This document shows, piece by piece, positions 1 to 6,933 of a stretch of 64,000 bases of DNA (position 1 is the first letter of the stretch; each line of letters starts with the position of its first letter). Source of the DNA: Paraburkholderia nodosa (GTDB lineage: Bacteria; Pseudomonadota; Gammaproteobacteria; Burkholderiales; Burkholderiaceae); assembly GCF_001718195.1 (NCBI RefSeq), contig NZ_MCNV01000019.1, forward strand, positions 62,001-126,000, in the 5' to 3' direction. A program made the position numbers and the translations under genes. The notes beneath the pieces are model-generated. The model made no database searches. It was given only the letters and a program-made list of their open reading frames with translations, and was not told the origin of the DNA.

Positions 1-132
1 GCGCAGCTCGAGCTCGGCCACGCGGACGATGAACACCCGGAAGCGCCCGGCCTTGTCCGCGACCTTCGCGGGGTCCAGGAAGCGCTGTGACGAGATGAGC
101 GGGGCGATCTCGGCGCCGGCGGCAGGTCTCAT
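1..132 (-). CDS. Partial phage early protein, N-terminal 44 residues
   Basis: ATG at 132 overlaps the stop of the preceding leftward gene (TGATG), the same coupling used throughout this operon. The visible part begins MRPAAGAEIAPLIS and runs open to the window edge. The family is not recognised from 44 residues. It is the last visible gene of the PL operon, which continues leftward towards where the integrase should lie. Confidence 0.6.
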   Translation of the reverse strand, partial: MRPAAGAEIAPLISSQRFLDPAKVADKAGRFRVFIVRVAELELR

Positions 133-392
133 CACTTCGCCCTGTGGATGAGCCCGGTAGGCGTGCGCTCGACCGCCGGCGGATTGTCGCCGGGCAGCCG
201 CTTCTGGTTGTCCATGAACGTCGAGCCGCCGATCGCGTCGGTCGCCTTGATGTATTCGACCTCGACCTTCGCCGTATCGACGAGCACGCTCGCGACGTGC
301 GCGACCGCCTTGGCACGGTCGATGTCCATCGGATTGTCCTTGTCGCGAAGCGCCGCAAGCGTCTGCATCAGGTGCTCGCGCATGTCATTCAT
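132..392 (-). CDS. Small phage early protein, unknown
   Basis: 86 residues from the ATG at 392 (MNDMREHLMQ). An upstream start in the same frame would add a long Arg/Ser-rich stretch that is the antisense of the preceding gene, so it was rejected. The middle (about 20-55) is mostly helical (AKAVAHVASVLVDTAKVEVE) and the C-terminus is Pro-rich. No family is recognised. It overlaps the HNH gene upstream by 8 bases, so it is probably translationally coupled. Confidence 0.7.
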   Translation of the reverse strand: MNDMREHLMQTLAALRDKDNPMDIDRAKAVAHVASVLVDTAKVEVEYIKATDAIGGSTFMDNQKRLPGDNPPAVERTPTGLIHRAK

Positions 393-1092
393 CGTGCTCA
401 CTGTCCTTCTCCTTCGCCTCGCGGGCGATGCGGTTGACCTGCCGCGTGATCGCGCCTTTGAGCTGGACCAGCTTCGCCAGCTCGGGGCTGCGCGCCCGCG
501 GATGATTGCGACGCGCCATCTCGCCGCGGTGGACGAGTTCAAGCGCATCGATGGTGATTTCGTCCAGCACGTTGGTTCGGCGCCCGGGCAGGAACGCCAC
601 CACGTGGCTGTCCGGTATCGGGCCGTTCGCCGCTACCCAGACGAGACGGTGCACGGCAACCCAGCGCCGTGCCGGCACGAGATTCGGATCGTCGGTGACC
701 TTCTGCTCGAGGTAGCCGTCCTTGCTCAGCCGGTAGCTGCCGATCGGCACATAGTTGTGCTGCGCCGCGCCGCTCATCTCGCCTTTCTTGAACTGCGTGC
801 GGCGTGAGTTCGGGTGCTGGCCGGCAACGCCTTTAGTGCCAGCGGTCCAAGGCACATGCCCGGGCTTGAACTGCGTCGCGATCATCGCGGGGTGCGTCCG
901 TCCGCGCTGTATGCGCCCGGATTTGTCGGACTCGTAGAAGGCCTCCGATTTGTGCAGCCCGAGCCCGCTTGCCTTCGAATAGACACGAGCCTCGCTCACG
1001 CCGAGCTCGGCTGCGATGTCCTTCGTCGGCCGATCGGCGTATTCGCGCGTCAACTTGAGGAGATCCTCGGGGCTCCAGGGCTTGCCGTTCAC
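385..1092 (-). CDS. Phage HNH endonuclease-like DNA-binding protein
   Basis: 235 residues from a GTG at 1092 that overlaps the stop of the ASCH gene (GTGA). The N-terminus (about 1-45) is a helix-turn-helix-like segment (TKDIAAELGVSEARVYSKAS). The C-terminal half carries the layout of phage HNH proteins, with Arg/Lys-rich KGE repeats followed by VAVHRLVWVAANGPIPDSHVV. This resembles the VHRLV..GPIP.GHVV core of that family. The expected second His is not obvious, so nuclease activity is uncertain and it may only bind DNA. Confidence 0.7.
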   Translation of the reverse strand: MNGKPWSPEDLLKLTREYADRPTKDIAAELGVSEARVYSKASGLGLHKSEAFYESDKSGRIQRGRTHPAMIATQFKPGHVPWTAGTKGVAGQHPNSRRTQFKKGEMSGAAQHNYVPIGSYRLSKDGYLEQKVTDDPNLVPARRWVAVHRLVWVAANGPIPDSHVVAFLPGRRTNVLDEITIDALELVHRGEMARRNHPRARSPELAKLVQLKGAITRQVNRIAREAKEKDSEHDE

Positions 1093-1559
1093 GCGATGAC
1101 TCCCATGTCGTGCATCTGGCGCAGCTGCGTCGCGACGTCGGCGGCAACATCGAAGAACTGGAGCGCGCCCTTGCATTCGACGAACGGCACCGGCTTCACA
1201 TCGTCGAGACGGAAGCCCCATTGGCCCTCCATGTGCCAGGTCGAAGTTCGTTTCGCCGACGGAATACAGTCAGTGAGGGTCGCGGCGCCGATGATCCCGC
1301 CGCGGTGAAGCTTTTCTTGCCCGGGCAGTGCGATGTCGATATCGAAGTAGTCGAGAAAGGCCTCGACGTCGTCATACTCGGCGCGCGTCATCGTCTTGCT
1401 CGCGTGGATCAGGAATCGTCCGCGAAGTCGTGTCGGCCAAGTGCGGTTCTCGATGTCTTTCAGCTTGCAGGCCTCGATCGCGACTTCGCGCGCCGCGCCG
1501 GTCAGGTCGGGGCGCACGATGAGCCACGCCCACGGCTGGCGGATTGACAGGGCTTTCAT
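1089..1559 (-). CDS. ASCH domain protein
   Basis: 156 residues from the ATG at 1559 (MKALSIRQPWAWLIV). The opening is the typical ASCH signature: SIRQPWA, then KDIENRTWPTRLRGRFLIHAS, and a later GGIIGAATLTDCI strand pair. ASCH proteins share the PUA-like beta-barrel fold and are thought to bind RNA or modified nucleosides. Their function in phage early operons is not settled. The ATG overlaps the stop of the gene upstream by four bases. Confidence 0.85.
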   Translation of the reverse strand: MKALSIRQPWAWLIVRPDLTGAAREVAIEACKLKDIENRTWPTRLRGRFLIHASKTMTRAEYDDVEAFLDYFDIDIALPGQEKLHRGGIIGAATLTDCIPSAKRTSTWHMEGQWGFRLDDVKPVPFVECKGALQFFDVAADVATQLRQMHDMGVIA

Positions 1560-1858
1560 CGAGGATCCTCGCCGTAGCTCTTCAGGAAAATGCTCTCGCG
1601 CATGCTGATGCCGCGCGAGTTGCATATGCGGATGACAGCGATCAGGAAGCTATCGATGTGATTGCCGGCGCGAGAGAGGGCGTGCAGTAGGTCCATCTCG
1701 AAGCCGCGGTCCTTCGCCAGCTCGCAGGTCGATCCGCGATCGCCGCGATCGTATTCGACGGTCGCAACCATCGACATGCCTCTCGGCCGCATCTTGTTGG
1801 CGAGTTCGAGCAGCGCCGGCGCGATCTCGTCGTCGTAGAACTTTTCGTTGTCGGTCAC
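1556..1858 (-). CDS. Conserved phage early protein, unknown
   Basis: 100 residues starting MTDNEKFYDDEI, with ATGA overlaps at both ends. The sequence looks soluble and helical, with no recognised motif. It is tightly coupled between the Gp37/Gp68 and ASCH genes, so it belongs to the same PL transcript. No function is assigned. Confidence 0.75.
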   Translation of the reverse strand: MTDNEKFYDDEIAPALLELANKMRPRGMSMVATVEYDRGDRGSTCELAKDRGFEMDLLHALSRAGNHIDSFLIAVIRICNSRGISMRESIFLKSYGEDPR

Positions 1859-2907
1859 GGTGCCCCTCGCGGGAATTCGTCGTGCGTGCGGCCATCAAGC
1901 ATGCGGCCGGCAGCTTTCTTGCCAACGCGGTCCATGAGCATTCGGCCATCGAGGCGTACGTTGCCAGCGGCGGCAAGGCGCTCTTGCTGGTCGAACGGTG
2001 GCATGTAGCCCTCCGACATCAGCAGGAACTCACCGGCCGGCAGCACACCGGCGGTGTCCTGACAGCCAGCACGTTCGCCCCAATCCTCGTCGGTCCACTC
2101 GCCCCACTGTTTGTACAGAAATGGCACGCCTGCCGCTGCGCATTGGTCGCGCAGCATGCGCGGCCACGTCGGATGCATCGGCCGGGAGCCGGGCCCGCTC
2201 TCGCCGCCGGCGATCACCCAGTCGACGTAGTCGTGCGTGTCGCGGCGATGGATGGGATCAGACTTGTGGCCGCCGCAGCGGCCGCAGTAGCCGTCCTCCA
2301 TCTGTTTGCCTTGCACGAACGCGATGCAATGGGGAAATGAGGGCGTCAGATATCCCGCGATGTCGACGGGCCCGCGCAGCGGCTCCATGCTCAGGAATTT
2401 CACGTGCGCCGGCGTTGCCAGCAGCTTCGGAATATCGCGGTCGGCCTCTTCCTGGTTGACGACTGTGATACCGAGCCAGACATTGCGCTGGCCAGCGCAC
2501 CAGTCGTGCGACTTCAGCATGCGCATGGCATTGCCGATGCGCTTCGTCAGCAGCAGCCAGTCGAGGTTCGGCGTCAGCTCGATCAGGTCGAATAGGTCGA
2601 TGCGCCACCGCGGGTCGACCTCATTGTCGAAAACGTCAGCGAGAGAGGCACAGAACACACGCTGGCGGCGTCCGTGAGCTGCGAAGAACTCCGCGTGTGC
2701 CTTGTTCCAATGCAGCGGCTTGCGCCAGTTGCTGGCGGATGTGCGCCGGCGCGGCGCGCCTGGGCCCCAGTTGGTCGCCGTGCCGCCGCCGAAGCGCGCA
2801 TTACGCGCCTCGGCATAGCAGTGATCGCAGCCCGGGCCGACCTTCGTGCAACCCTCCCAGGGATTGAACGTGTGGTCGCACCATTCGATTTTGCTGTTCT
2901 CGCTCAT
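1855..2907 (-). CDS. Phage Gp37/Gp68 family protein (DUF5131)
   Basis: 350 residues from the ATG at 2907 (MSENSKIEWCDHTFNPWEGC). Diagnostic features are the N-terminal IEWCDHTFNPW.GC block, a GCDHCYAE cysteine cluster near 25-35, LTKR around 120, and WVIAGGESG late in the protein. A further four-Cys knuckle (CGRCGGH) lies near 210. The family occurs in many temperate phages and plasmids. The Cys arrangement recalls radical-SAM-like proteins, but its reaction is unknown. A start at 3030 would overlap the neighbour heavily and was rejected. Confidence 0.88.
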   Translation of the reverse strand: MSENSKIEWCDHTFNPWEGCTKVGPGCDHCYAEARNARFGGGTATNWGPGAPRRRTSASNWRKPLHWNKAHAEFFAAHGRRQRVFCASLADVFDNEVDPRWRIDLFDLIELTPNLDWLLLTKRIGNAMRMLKSHDWCAGQRNVWLGITVVNQEEADRDIPKLLATPAHVKFLSMEPLRGPVDIAGYLTPSFPHCIAFVQGKQMEDGYCGRCGGHKSDPIHRRDTHDYVDWVIAGGESGPGSRPMHPTWPRMLRDQCAAAGVPFLYKQWGEWTDEDWGERAGCQDTAGVLPAGEFLLMSEGYMPPFDQQERLAAAGNVRLDGRMLMDRVGKKAAGRMLDGRTHDEFPRGAP

Positions 2908-3251
2908 TCGATGCTTCCCTGAAGTGACGCCGCGCGGCGTTCCGCATACCACTTTTGCTGCCAGTCCATCGCATCTGCATGCGGGCCGAGCTCGCCCGTG
3001 ATACGGCGGCGCATCGCCATGGCGCCACACTGGCGCCAGGTGATCTCGATTGCGCCGGCGGCGACAGCGATCGCGCGCTTGCTAAGCGCGATGTCGTAGT
3101 GGCTGTCGTGCTTCGGAGGCGCTTGCCACCAACGCCGAGCGACGCCGATCCGATCGGCCATCGCGTGCAGCTCGGCATCGGTATCCGCGATCATGTGGCA
3201 CATCACCATGCGGCCGTAGGAGGCACGCATGTCGTCGACGTAGACGGTCAT
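2904..3251 (-). CDS. DUF4031 domain protein
   Basis: 115 residues. Starts MTVYVDDMR, the conserved beginning of DUF4031 proteins, followed by SHMIADT-type and HYDIALSKRA-type blocks (MCHMIADTDAELHAMADRIG; HYDIALSKR). The family is widespread in phages and actinobacteria and is functionally uncharacterised. ATGA overlaps on both sides place it firmly in the leftward early operon. Confidence 0.85.
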   Translation of the reverse strand: MTVYVDDMRASYGRMVMCHMIADTDAELHAMADRIGVARRWWQAPPKHDSHYDIALSKRAIAVAAGAIEITWRQCGAMAMRRRITGELGPHADAMDWQQKWYAERRAASLQGSIE

Positions 3252-4423
3252 GGCCCCACCCCCGCGCGCGCCTCGCCGAGCCGGTCAGCGACCGATTTCG
3301 CGAGGTCCGGCGACGAGTTGCCGTATTCGTAGCTGCGGAGCGCGTTGATCGCGGCGAGCGTCAGTCGATCGCCAATCGGCTGCGCATCGTGCTCATTGGC
3401 GGCAAGCAGCTTTGCCTTCGCGATCGGCTGTTTGAGATTCCAGAGGAACGCGCAGAAGTTCGCGACGTCGCGCGGGTCTCCCTTCGAAACGTGCTCGCGG
3501 AGCATGTGTGATAGGTCTTCCGGATCGCATTCCTGCCAGCCACTGCGACCCTTGGCCCGCGCCTGCGCCAACTTCTCCTTCATGGCTGCGGCGAGCGCAT
3601 CGACCGCGAGATCGTCGGAGTGCGGCGCTGCCGCATCTGCGGCGACGGTAGGCGTAGGGGCGGCGTCGCGAGCGCTTAAGCATTCGAGCGTGTCGTCGAG
3701 AGACAGCTCATCATTGAGAACCTTCCAAAGGTGTTCCAGATGAACGCGGTTCATGCGCCCGTTCTTGTCGCCGTACTCATCGAGCAATCTCGCCGCTTGC
3801 CGGGTGCGCACGTCCTTTCGGTCGAACTCGGTGGTGATGTTTAGCAGCCAACGCAACGCATTGATGCCGCCAAACACACTCTTCGCCAGTTCCTTGCGCG
3901 GGCTCGGCGCTACCGCAGCAGGGGCGACGAGTCGCGCGGCATCGGCGGCGGCAAGCTTCGGGAACGTCTCGGCGATGATTGCCATCTTGCAGTCGCCGGC
4001 CGTCGCTCCGAATTGGTCAGCGTGCGCCTGTATATAGTCGAACGCGGGCGCAAGCGTTGCCATCGCGCTCGCATAGAGGTCTTGCCACGGGTTTTGCGCA
4101 GCAGGGGCGACGGGAGCGGCGAGTGCTGCTTCGAGCTCGGCGCCGACCGCTTTCAAACGCTCGATGTTCTTTTCGGTGTACATGTGCTCGAGCGCTCGCG
4201 TGGCATTCGCGTGTCGCTGGACGAGCGTATGTGCCCGGTCAGATTGCGCCGCTTCCGCCGCATCAGAAGGGGCGAGCGCCACGCCGCGTGCGAGGCCGAT
4301 ACCGTACATATCAATCGAGCCGTCGGCCATGAAGAGATGCCCATATCCCGCAGCGCGGAGCTTATCGGCGATCTCTTTAAACGAGCGCTCGGAGATCTCG
4401 AGCGTCGAAACTGTGTGTGTCAT
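3248..4423 (-). CDS. Large phage early protein with conserved LREHVxKGDPRDVANF segment
   Basis: 391 residues, Ala-rich and helical. Near 300-350 it has KLAQARAKGRSGW followed by MLREHVSKGDPRDVANF. This module is shared by Ea22-like proteins and some phage dATP/dGTP pyrophosphohydrolase-like proteins. The rest (two Ala/Pro-rich linkers, a repeated LAAINALRS helix) is not recognised. No catalytic residues could be assigned, so it is called by its shared segment only. Confidence 0.75.
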   Translation of the reverse strand: MTHTVSTLEISERSFKEIADKLRAAGYGHLFMADGSIDMYGIGLARGVALAPSDAAEAAQSDRAHTLVQRHANATRALEHMYTEKNIERLKAVGAELEAALAAPVAPAAQNPWQDLYASAMATLAPAFDYIQAHADQFGATAGDCKMAIIAETFPKLAAADAARLVAPAAVAPSPRKELAKSVFGGINALRWLLNITTEFDRKDVRTRQAARLLDEYGDKNGRMNRVHLEHLWKVLNDELSLDDTLECLSARDAAPTPTVAADAAAPHSDDLAVDALAAAMKEKLAQARAKGRSGWQECDPEDLSHMLREHVSKGDPRDVANFCAFLWNLKQPIAKAKLLAANEHDAQPIGDRLTLAAINALRSYEYGNSSPDLAKSVADRLGEARAGVGP

Positions 4424-4430
4424 CGTTTCC

Positions 4431-4697
4431 TCACTTCGGCCAACTCATATCTTCGAGCGCCAACTGATTGCCCGGCATGACGACTTCGGATGCTTGAATC
4501 ATCGAGAGCTCGAGCTCCGGTGCAGCGCCAGCGATATAGCGCATGTGTCGTCCGCCGAATTGGCGGTTGCACGAAATAGATTCGCGCATGAGTTTGAGGA
4601 CCTGCATCGCCTTATCGGCGTCGAGCAAGTAGTGCTCGTAGCCGATCCGGATGCACGCGATATCGCGGCTCAGTTGGCGCTTCGATCTCGTCGCCAT
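4431..4697 (-). CDS. Small phage early protein, unknown
   Basis: 88 residues from the ATG at 4697 (MATRSKRQLSRDIACIRIG). An upstream Thr/Ser-rich extension is antisense to the next gene and was rejected. A basic N-terminus is followed by helices (DADKAMQVLKLMRESI). No known motif. It lies two bases below the stop of the preceding gene and seven bases above the 391-residue gene. Confidence 0.7.
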   Translation of the reverse strand: MATRSKRQLSRDIACIRIGYEHYLLDADKAMQVLKLMRESISCNRQFGGRHMRYIAGAAPELELSMIQASEVVMPGNQLALEDMSWPK

Positions 4698-4698
4698 A

Positions 4699-4959
4699 TC
4701 ATCGACTCCCTGACGGGTCGTCGACAGCGTGGCCAAGGCAGCCGTGCTCTTTGTGATCGAAGTTGTCGCACGCGCCATAGGGAATGAAGTTGTGGCCCTT
4801 CGACAGCTCGTCGATCAGGATCGACTTCGCTTCATCGGCGGACATCGTGCGGCCGTCATCGCGCTTGAACATGCCGCGGAAGTCGCTTTTCTTCCAATTC
4901 GTCAGCGCGCCGCGCACGTCGAGGCACATGTGGAAGCGCCTCTTTTCGGAAGTGATCAT
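4699..4959 (-). CDS. Small phage early protein, unknown
   Basis: 86 residues from the ATG at 4959 (MITSEKRRFHMCLDVRG), chosen because it overlaps the upstream stop as ATGA. The C-terminal part has a GACDNFDHKEHGCLGH segment whose two Cys and two His could bind a metal. That is inferred from spacing only. No family is recognised. Confidence 0.7.
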   Translation of the reverse strand: MITSEKRRFHMCLDVRGALTNWKKSDFRGMFKRDDGRTMSADEAKSILIDELSKGHNFIPYGACDNFDHKEHGCLGHAVDDPSGSR

Positions 4960-5405
4960 GCCGGCGCTCCATTGGACTGAGACGATCGAGCGCGCGCGGC
5001 TTCGCGCCATGCTTCGATATCCTTCACGCCTTCCTTGCGCCAGTTGGCTCCGTGACGTAGCACGAGCTTCACCATCCAATGCAGCACGTGCGCCTGCTCG
5101 TCTTCAGCCTTTTTCTTCACGTCGATTCCGGCCGCGCGCATCGCCTGTGCAATGGAGATGCATTGAAAGCACATCCAGCCGAGGACTTCGCGCAGCTCGG
5201 GCGTGAGCTCATCGGGGTAGGTCGGCAGCGGACATGCCTCGAGTGCCGCGCGCGCGGCGCGCACGTTGTCGGCCGAGCCGAAAAGCGTGACGCCAGCAAC
5301 CGTGCAGATGACTTCATCGGGCCCGACGCGAAGCGTCGAACCTTGGTCGCCATCTATGGGAGAGCGGTTACCTTTATCCTGTGTATCCATTGACTGTTCC
5401 TCCAT
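4956..5405 (-). CDS. Phage early protein, unknown
   Basis: 149 residues starting MEEQSMDTQDKG (an internal Met at residue 6 is the alternative). A predicted globular region follows from about residue 25, with a FGSADNVRAARAALEACPLP stretch and long helices to the end. It contains three cysteines but no clear metal-binding motif. The function is unknown. It overlaps the next gene by four bases. Confidence 0.7.
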   Translation of the reverse strand: MEEQSMDTQDKGNRSPIDGDQGSTLRVGPDEVICTVAGVTLFGSADNVRAARAALEACPLPTYPDELTPELREVLGWMCFQCISIAQAMRAAGIDVKKKAEDEQAHVLHWMVKLVLRHGANWRKEGVKDIEAWREAARARSSQSNGAPA

Positions 5406-5414
5406 ACTGACGCG

Positions 5415-5615
5415 CTAGCGCACGCGATGCTGATTACGCTCGATTGCAACCTTCCCGATCAGCACGCACACCGGCTCATCGCGATCGCATGACACCATGT
5501 CGGCGAACGACTGAACGAGCGCATGCAGCTGCTCAGTCGTCGGATCTTTCGCGAAGAGATAGCGTCGGCTTTGCTCCAGGAAGGCCTCGCGCCGGCGCTT
5601 TCGTTCGACGTTCAT
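5415..5615 (-). CDS. Small basic phage protein, unknown
   Basis: 66 residues, MNVERKRRREAFLEQSRRYLF then a short helical body. A strongly basic N-terminus suggests nucleic-acid contact, but no fold is recognised. It shares one base with the stop of the secreted protein upstream (5615), consistent with co-translation. Confidence 0.6.
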   Translation of the reverse strand: MNVERKRRREAFLEQSRRYLFAKDPTTEQLHALVQSFADMVSCDRDEPVCVLIGKVAIERNQHRVR

Positions 5616-6148
5616 CAGTTGCCTGCGACGCGATAGTTGGCAGGCTGCGTGTCGGTGCGCGACTGCAGTTCCTCGGGCTTCAGTGCGCAGTCGAATCCCG
5701 CGGCGAGATAGGCGTCATAGACTTCTTTCGACACCTGGCATCGGATGAGCACTGCGGCCTTCTGCAGCTTTGCCTTCACGTCGACGTCTTCAGTGACTGT
5801 CGACTGACGGACCGTCTCGGCGGCCGCGACCTCGAGCTTGCAATCCTGCAGGCTGTGCGAAGCGCCACCGACGAGCGAAACGCCGGCGACAGCGCCTCCG
5901 AACTGGACCGTCTGTCCGCAATTCATCTGCGAGAAGCTAGCCGCGTATGCGCCGAGAACAGGCGCCGATACGTTGCGCACGGTCTGCGAGGTATGCTCCG
6001 GCTCCTGGCTGAACTGGATGGTTCCTTGCGCGGTCGAGGTCGATGCCGAGTTCTGCGTTGCGCTCGCCGATGTCGACGTCTGTGCGATTGCGCCGGCCGC
6101 ATGAGCCAGGAGTACAATCGACGCCGCGATGATGAAATTCTGTTTCAT
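5615..6148 (-). CDS. Exported protein of unknown function, Sec signal peptide
   Basis: 177 residues from the ATG at 6148. The N-terminus MKQNFIIAASIVLLAHAAGAIAQ is a clean Sec signal with an AIA-Q cleavage site near 22. Next comes a Ser/Thr/Ala-rich linker (about 24-50), then a folded part with three Cys (near 76, 103, 137 and 154 region) that could form disulfides in the periplasm. A Sec-exported protein is unusual inside a lambdoid PL operon. No homologue is recognised. Confidence 0.72.
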   Translation of the reverse strand: MKQNFIIAASIVLLAHAAGAIAQTSTSASATQNSASTSTAQGTIQFSQEPEHTSQTVRNVSAPVLGAYAASFSQMNCGQTVQFGGAVAGVSLVGGASHSLQDCKLEVAAAETVRQSTVTEDVDVKAKLQKAAVLIRCQVSKEVYDAYLAAGFDCALKPEELQSRTDTQPANYRVAGN

Positions 6149-6176
6149 TGTTGTCACCCCCAACGGTGGTTGCACG

Positions 6177-6207
6177 GGGCCTTCGGTATTAGCCGTACCG
6201 AAGGCCC
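6177..6207. repeat. 12-bp inverted repeat (hairpin) between the two secreted-protein genes
   Basis: GGGCCTTCGGTA (6177-6188), a 7-base loop, then TACCGAAGGCCC (6196-6207). The T-run (CTTTT) follows only on the plus strand, whereas both neighbouring genes read leftward. On the leftward transcript it is therefore a strong stem without a U-tail. It could be an attenuator, an RNA-processing site or a terminator for rightward transcripts. Confidence 0.7.
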
Positions 6208-6213
6208 TTTTCA

Positions 6214-6681
6214 TCAGTTGCCGTAGGAATAGCTGCCGTTGACGTTCGAGTAGCCGTACGACGAGACGTCGGTGCCGACCCCCGACTTGCTGTCGCCATA
6301 GCCGCTGCCGTTCGTATAGCCGCCTGCGTTCGCGCTCGAGGTGCTGCCCGTATAGCCGAACGAACCCGACGCGCCGGCGCCAACGCCGCTCAGGCCATAT
6401 CCACCGACACCCGCGCCGATCGCTGTGCCGCCGATGGCATAGCCGCCGCCGCTCGAATTGCTCCACTGCGACGAATAACCGTTGCCGTTCTGGCCGGCTT
6501 CGGCCTGCGAGCCTCCCGACGTGCTGACCGACGAGCCGAAACCACCGCTGAACGAGAACGAGCTCGTCGCGCCGTAGTTGCCATTCCCGTTGCCGTTATT
6601 GCCGTTGCCATTGCCGGCGAAAGCGACGGGCGCCGCGACGAGTGCGAGGGCTGCTGCAAATGCAAAAGTGATGCGCTTCAT
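6214..6681 (-). CDS. Secreted Gly/Asn/Ser-rich low-complexity protein
   Basis: 155 residues. The signal peptide is MKRITFAFAAALALVAAP with AFA-G cleavage near 22. The mature part is almost entirely Gly, Asn, Ser, Tyr and Ala: GNGNGNNGNGNGNYG, then Ser/Gly blocks, then regularly spaced Tyr-Gly. There are no cysteines and no enzymatic motif. The composition suggests a disordered or amyloid-like/beta-rich extracellular or periplasmic polymer. It sits upstream of another exported protein in the PL operon, so the two may form a unit. Function unknown. Confidence 0.72.
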   Translation of the reverse strand: MKRITFAFAAALALVAAPVAFAGNGNGNNGNGNGNYGATSSFSFSGGFGSSVSTSGGSQAEAGQNGNGYSSQWSNSSGGGYAIGGTAIGAGVGGYGLSGVGAGASGSFGYTGSTSSANAGGYTNGSGYGDSKSGVGTDVSSYGYSNVNGSYSYGN

Positions 6682-6741
6682 GTAGATCTCCGTAGGTTGG
6701 TTTTGCGCGGTGGTCCGGCCGCGCCCGGTCCTTCAAACCTT

Positions 6742-6933
6742 TTATGTGAGCTGCTCGCTGCTTCCTGCCTTGCGATCGCGCTCGAGCTGCAGCGCCGCGC
6801 TGTATGCATCGCCGAAGCGACGCAGCGCGTCGAGCGAACCTCTTACGCTCGAGTACTGCTGATTCCCAATCACTGCGTCGAGCTGCACAAACATACCGGC
6901 AGTGCGCGCGAGTTCGATGAGTTCTTCGTTCAT
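6742..6933 (-). CDS. Small phage protein, unknown
   Basis: 63 residues from the ATG at 6933 (MNEELIELARTAGMF), which overlaps the stop of the ParB-like gene (ATGA). It is entirely helical, with two amphipathic helices (about 3-20 and 30-55). Its coupling to the ParB-like gene suggests a partner, but nothing in the sequence identifies it. Confidence 0.68.
   Translation of the reverse strand: MNEELIELARTAGMFVQLDAVIGNQQYSSVRGSLDALRRFGDAYSAALQLERDRKAGSSEQLT

Noticed and set aside
6177..6207. Terminator of the leftward operon
   Set aside because: The T-run is on the plus-strand side only, so it is not a classic terminator for the genes around it.
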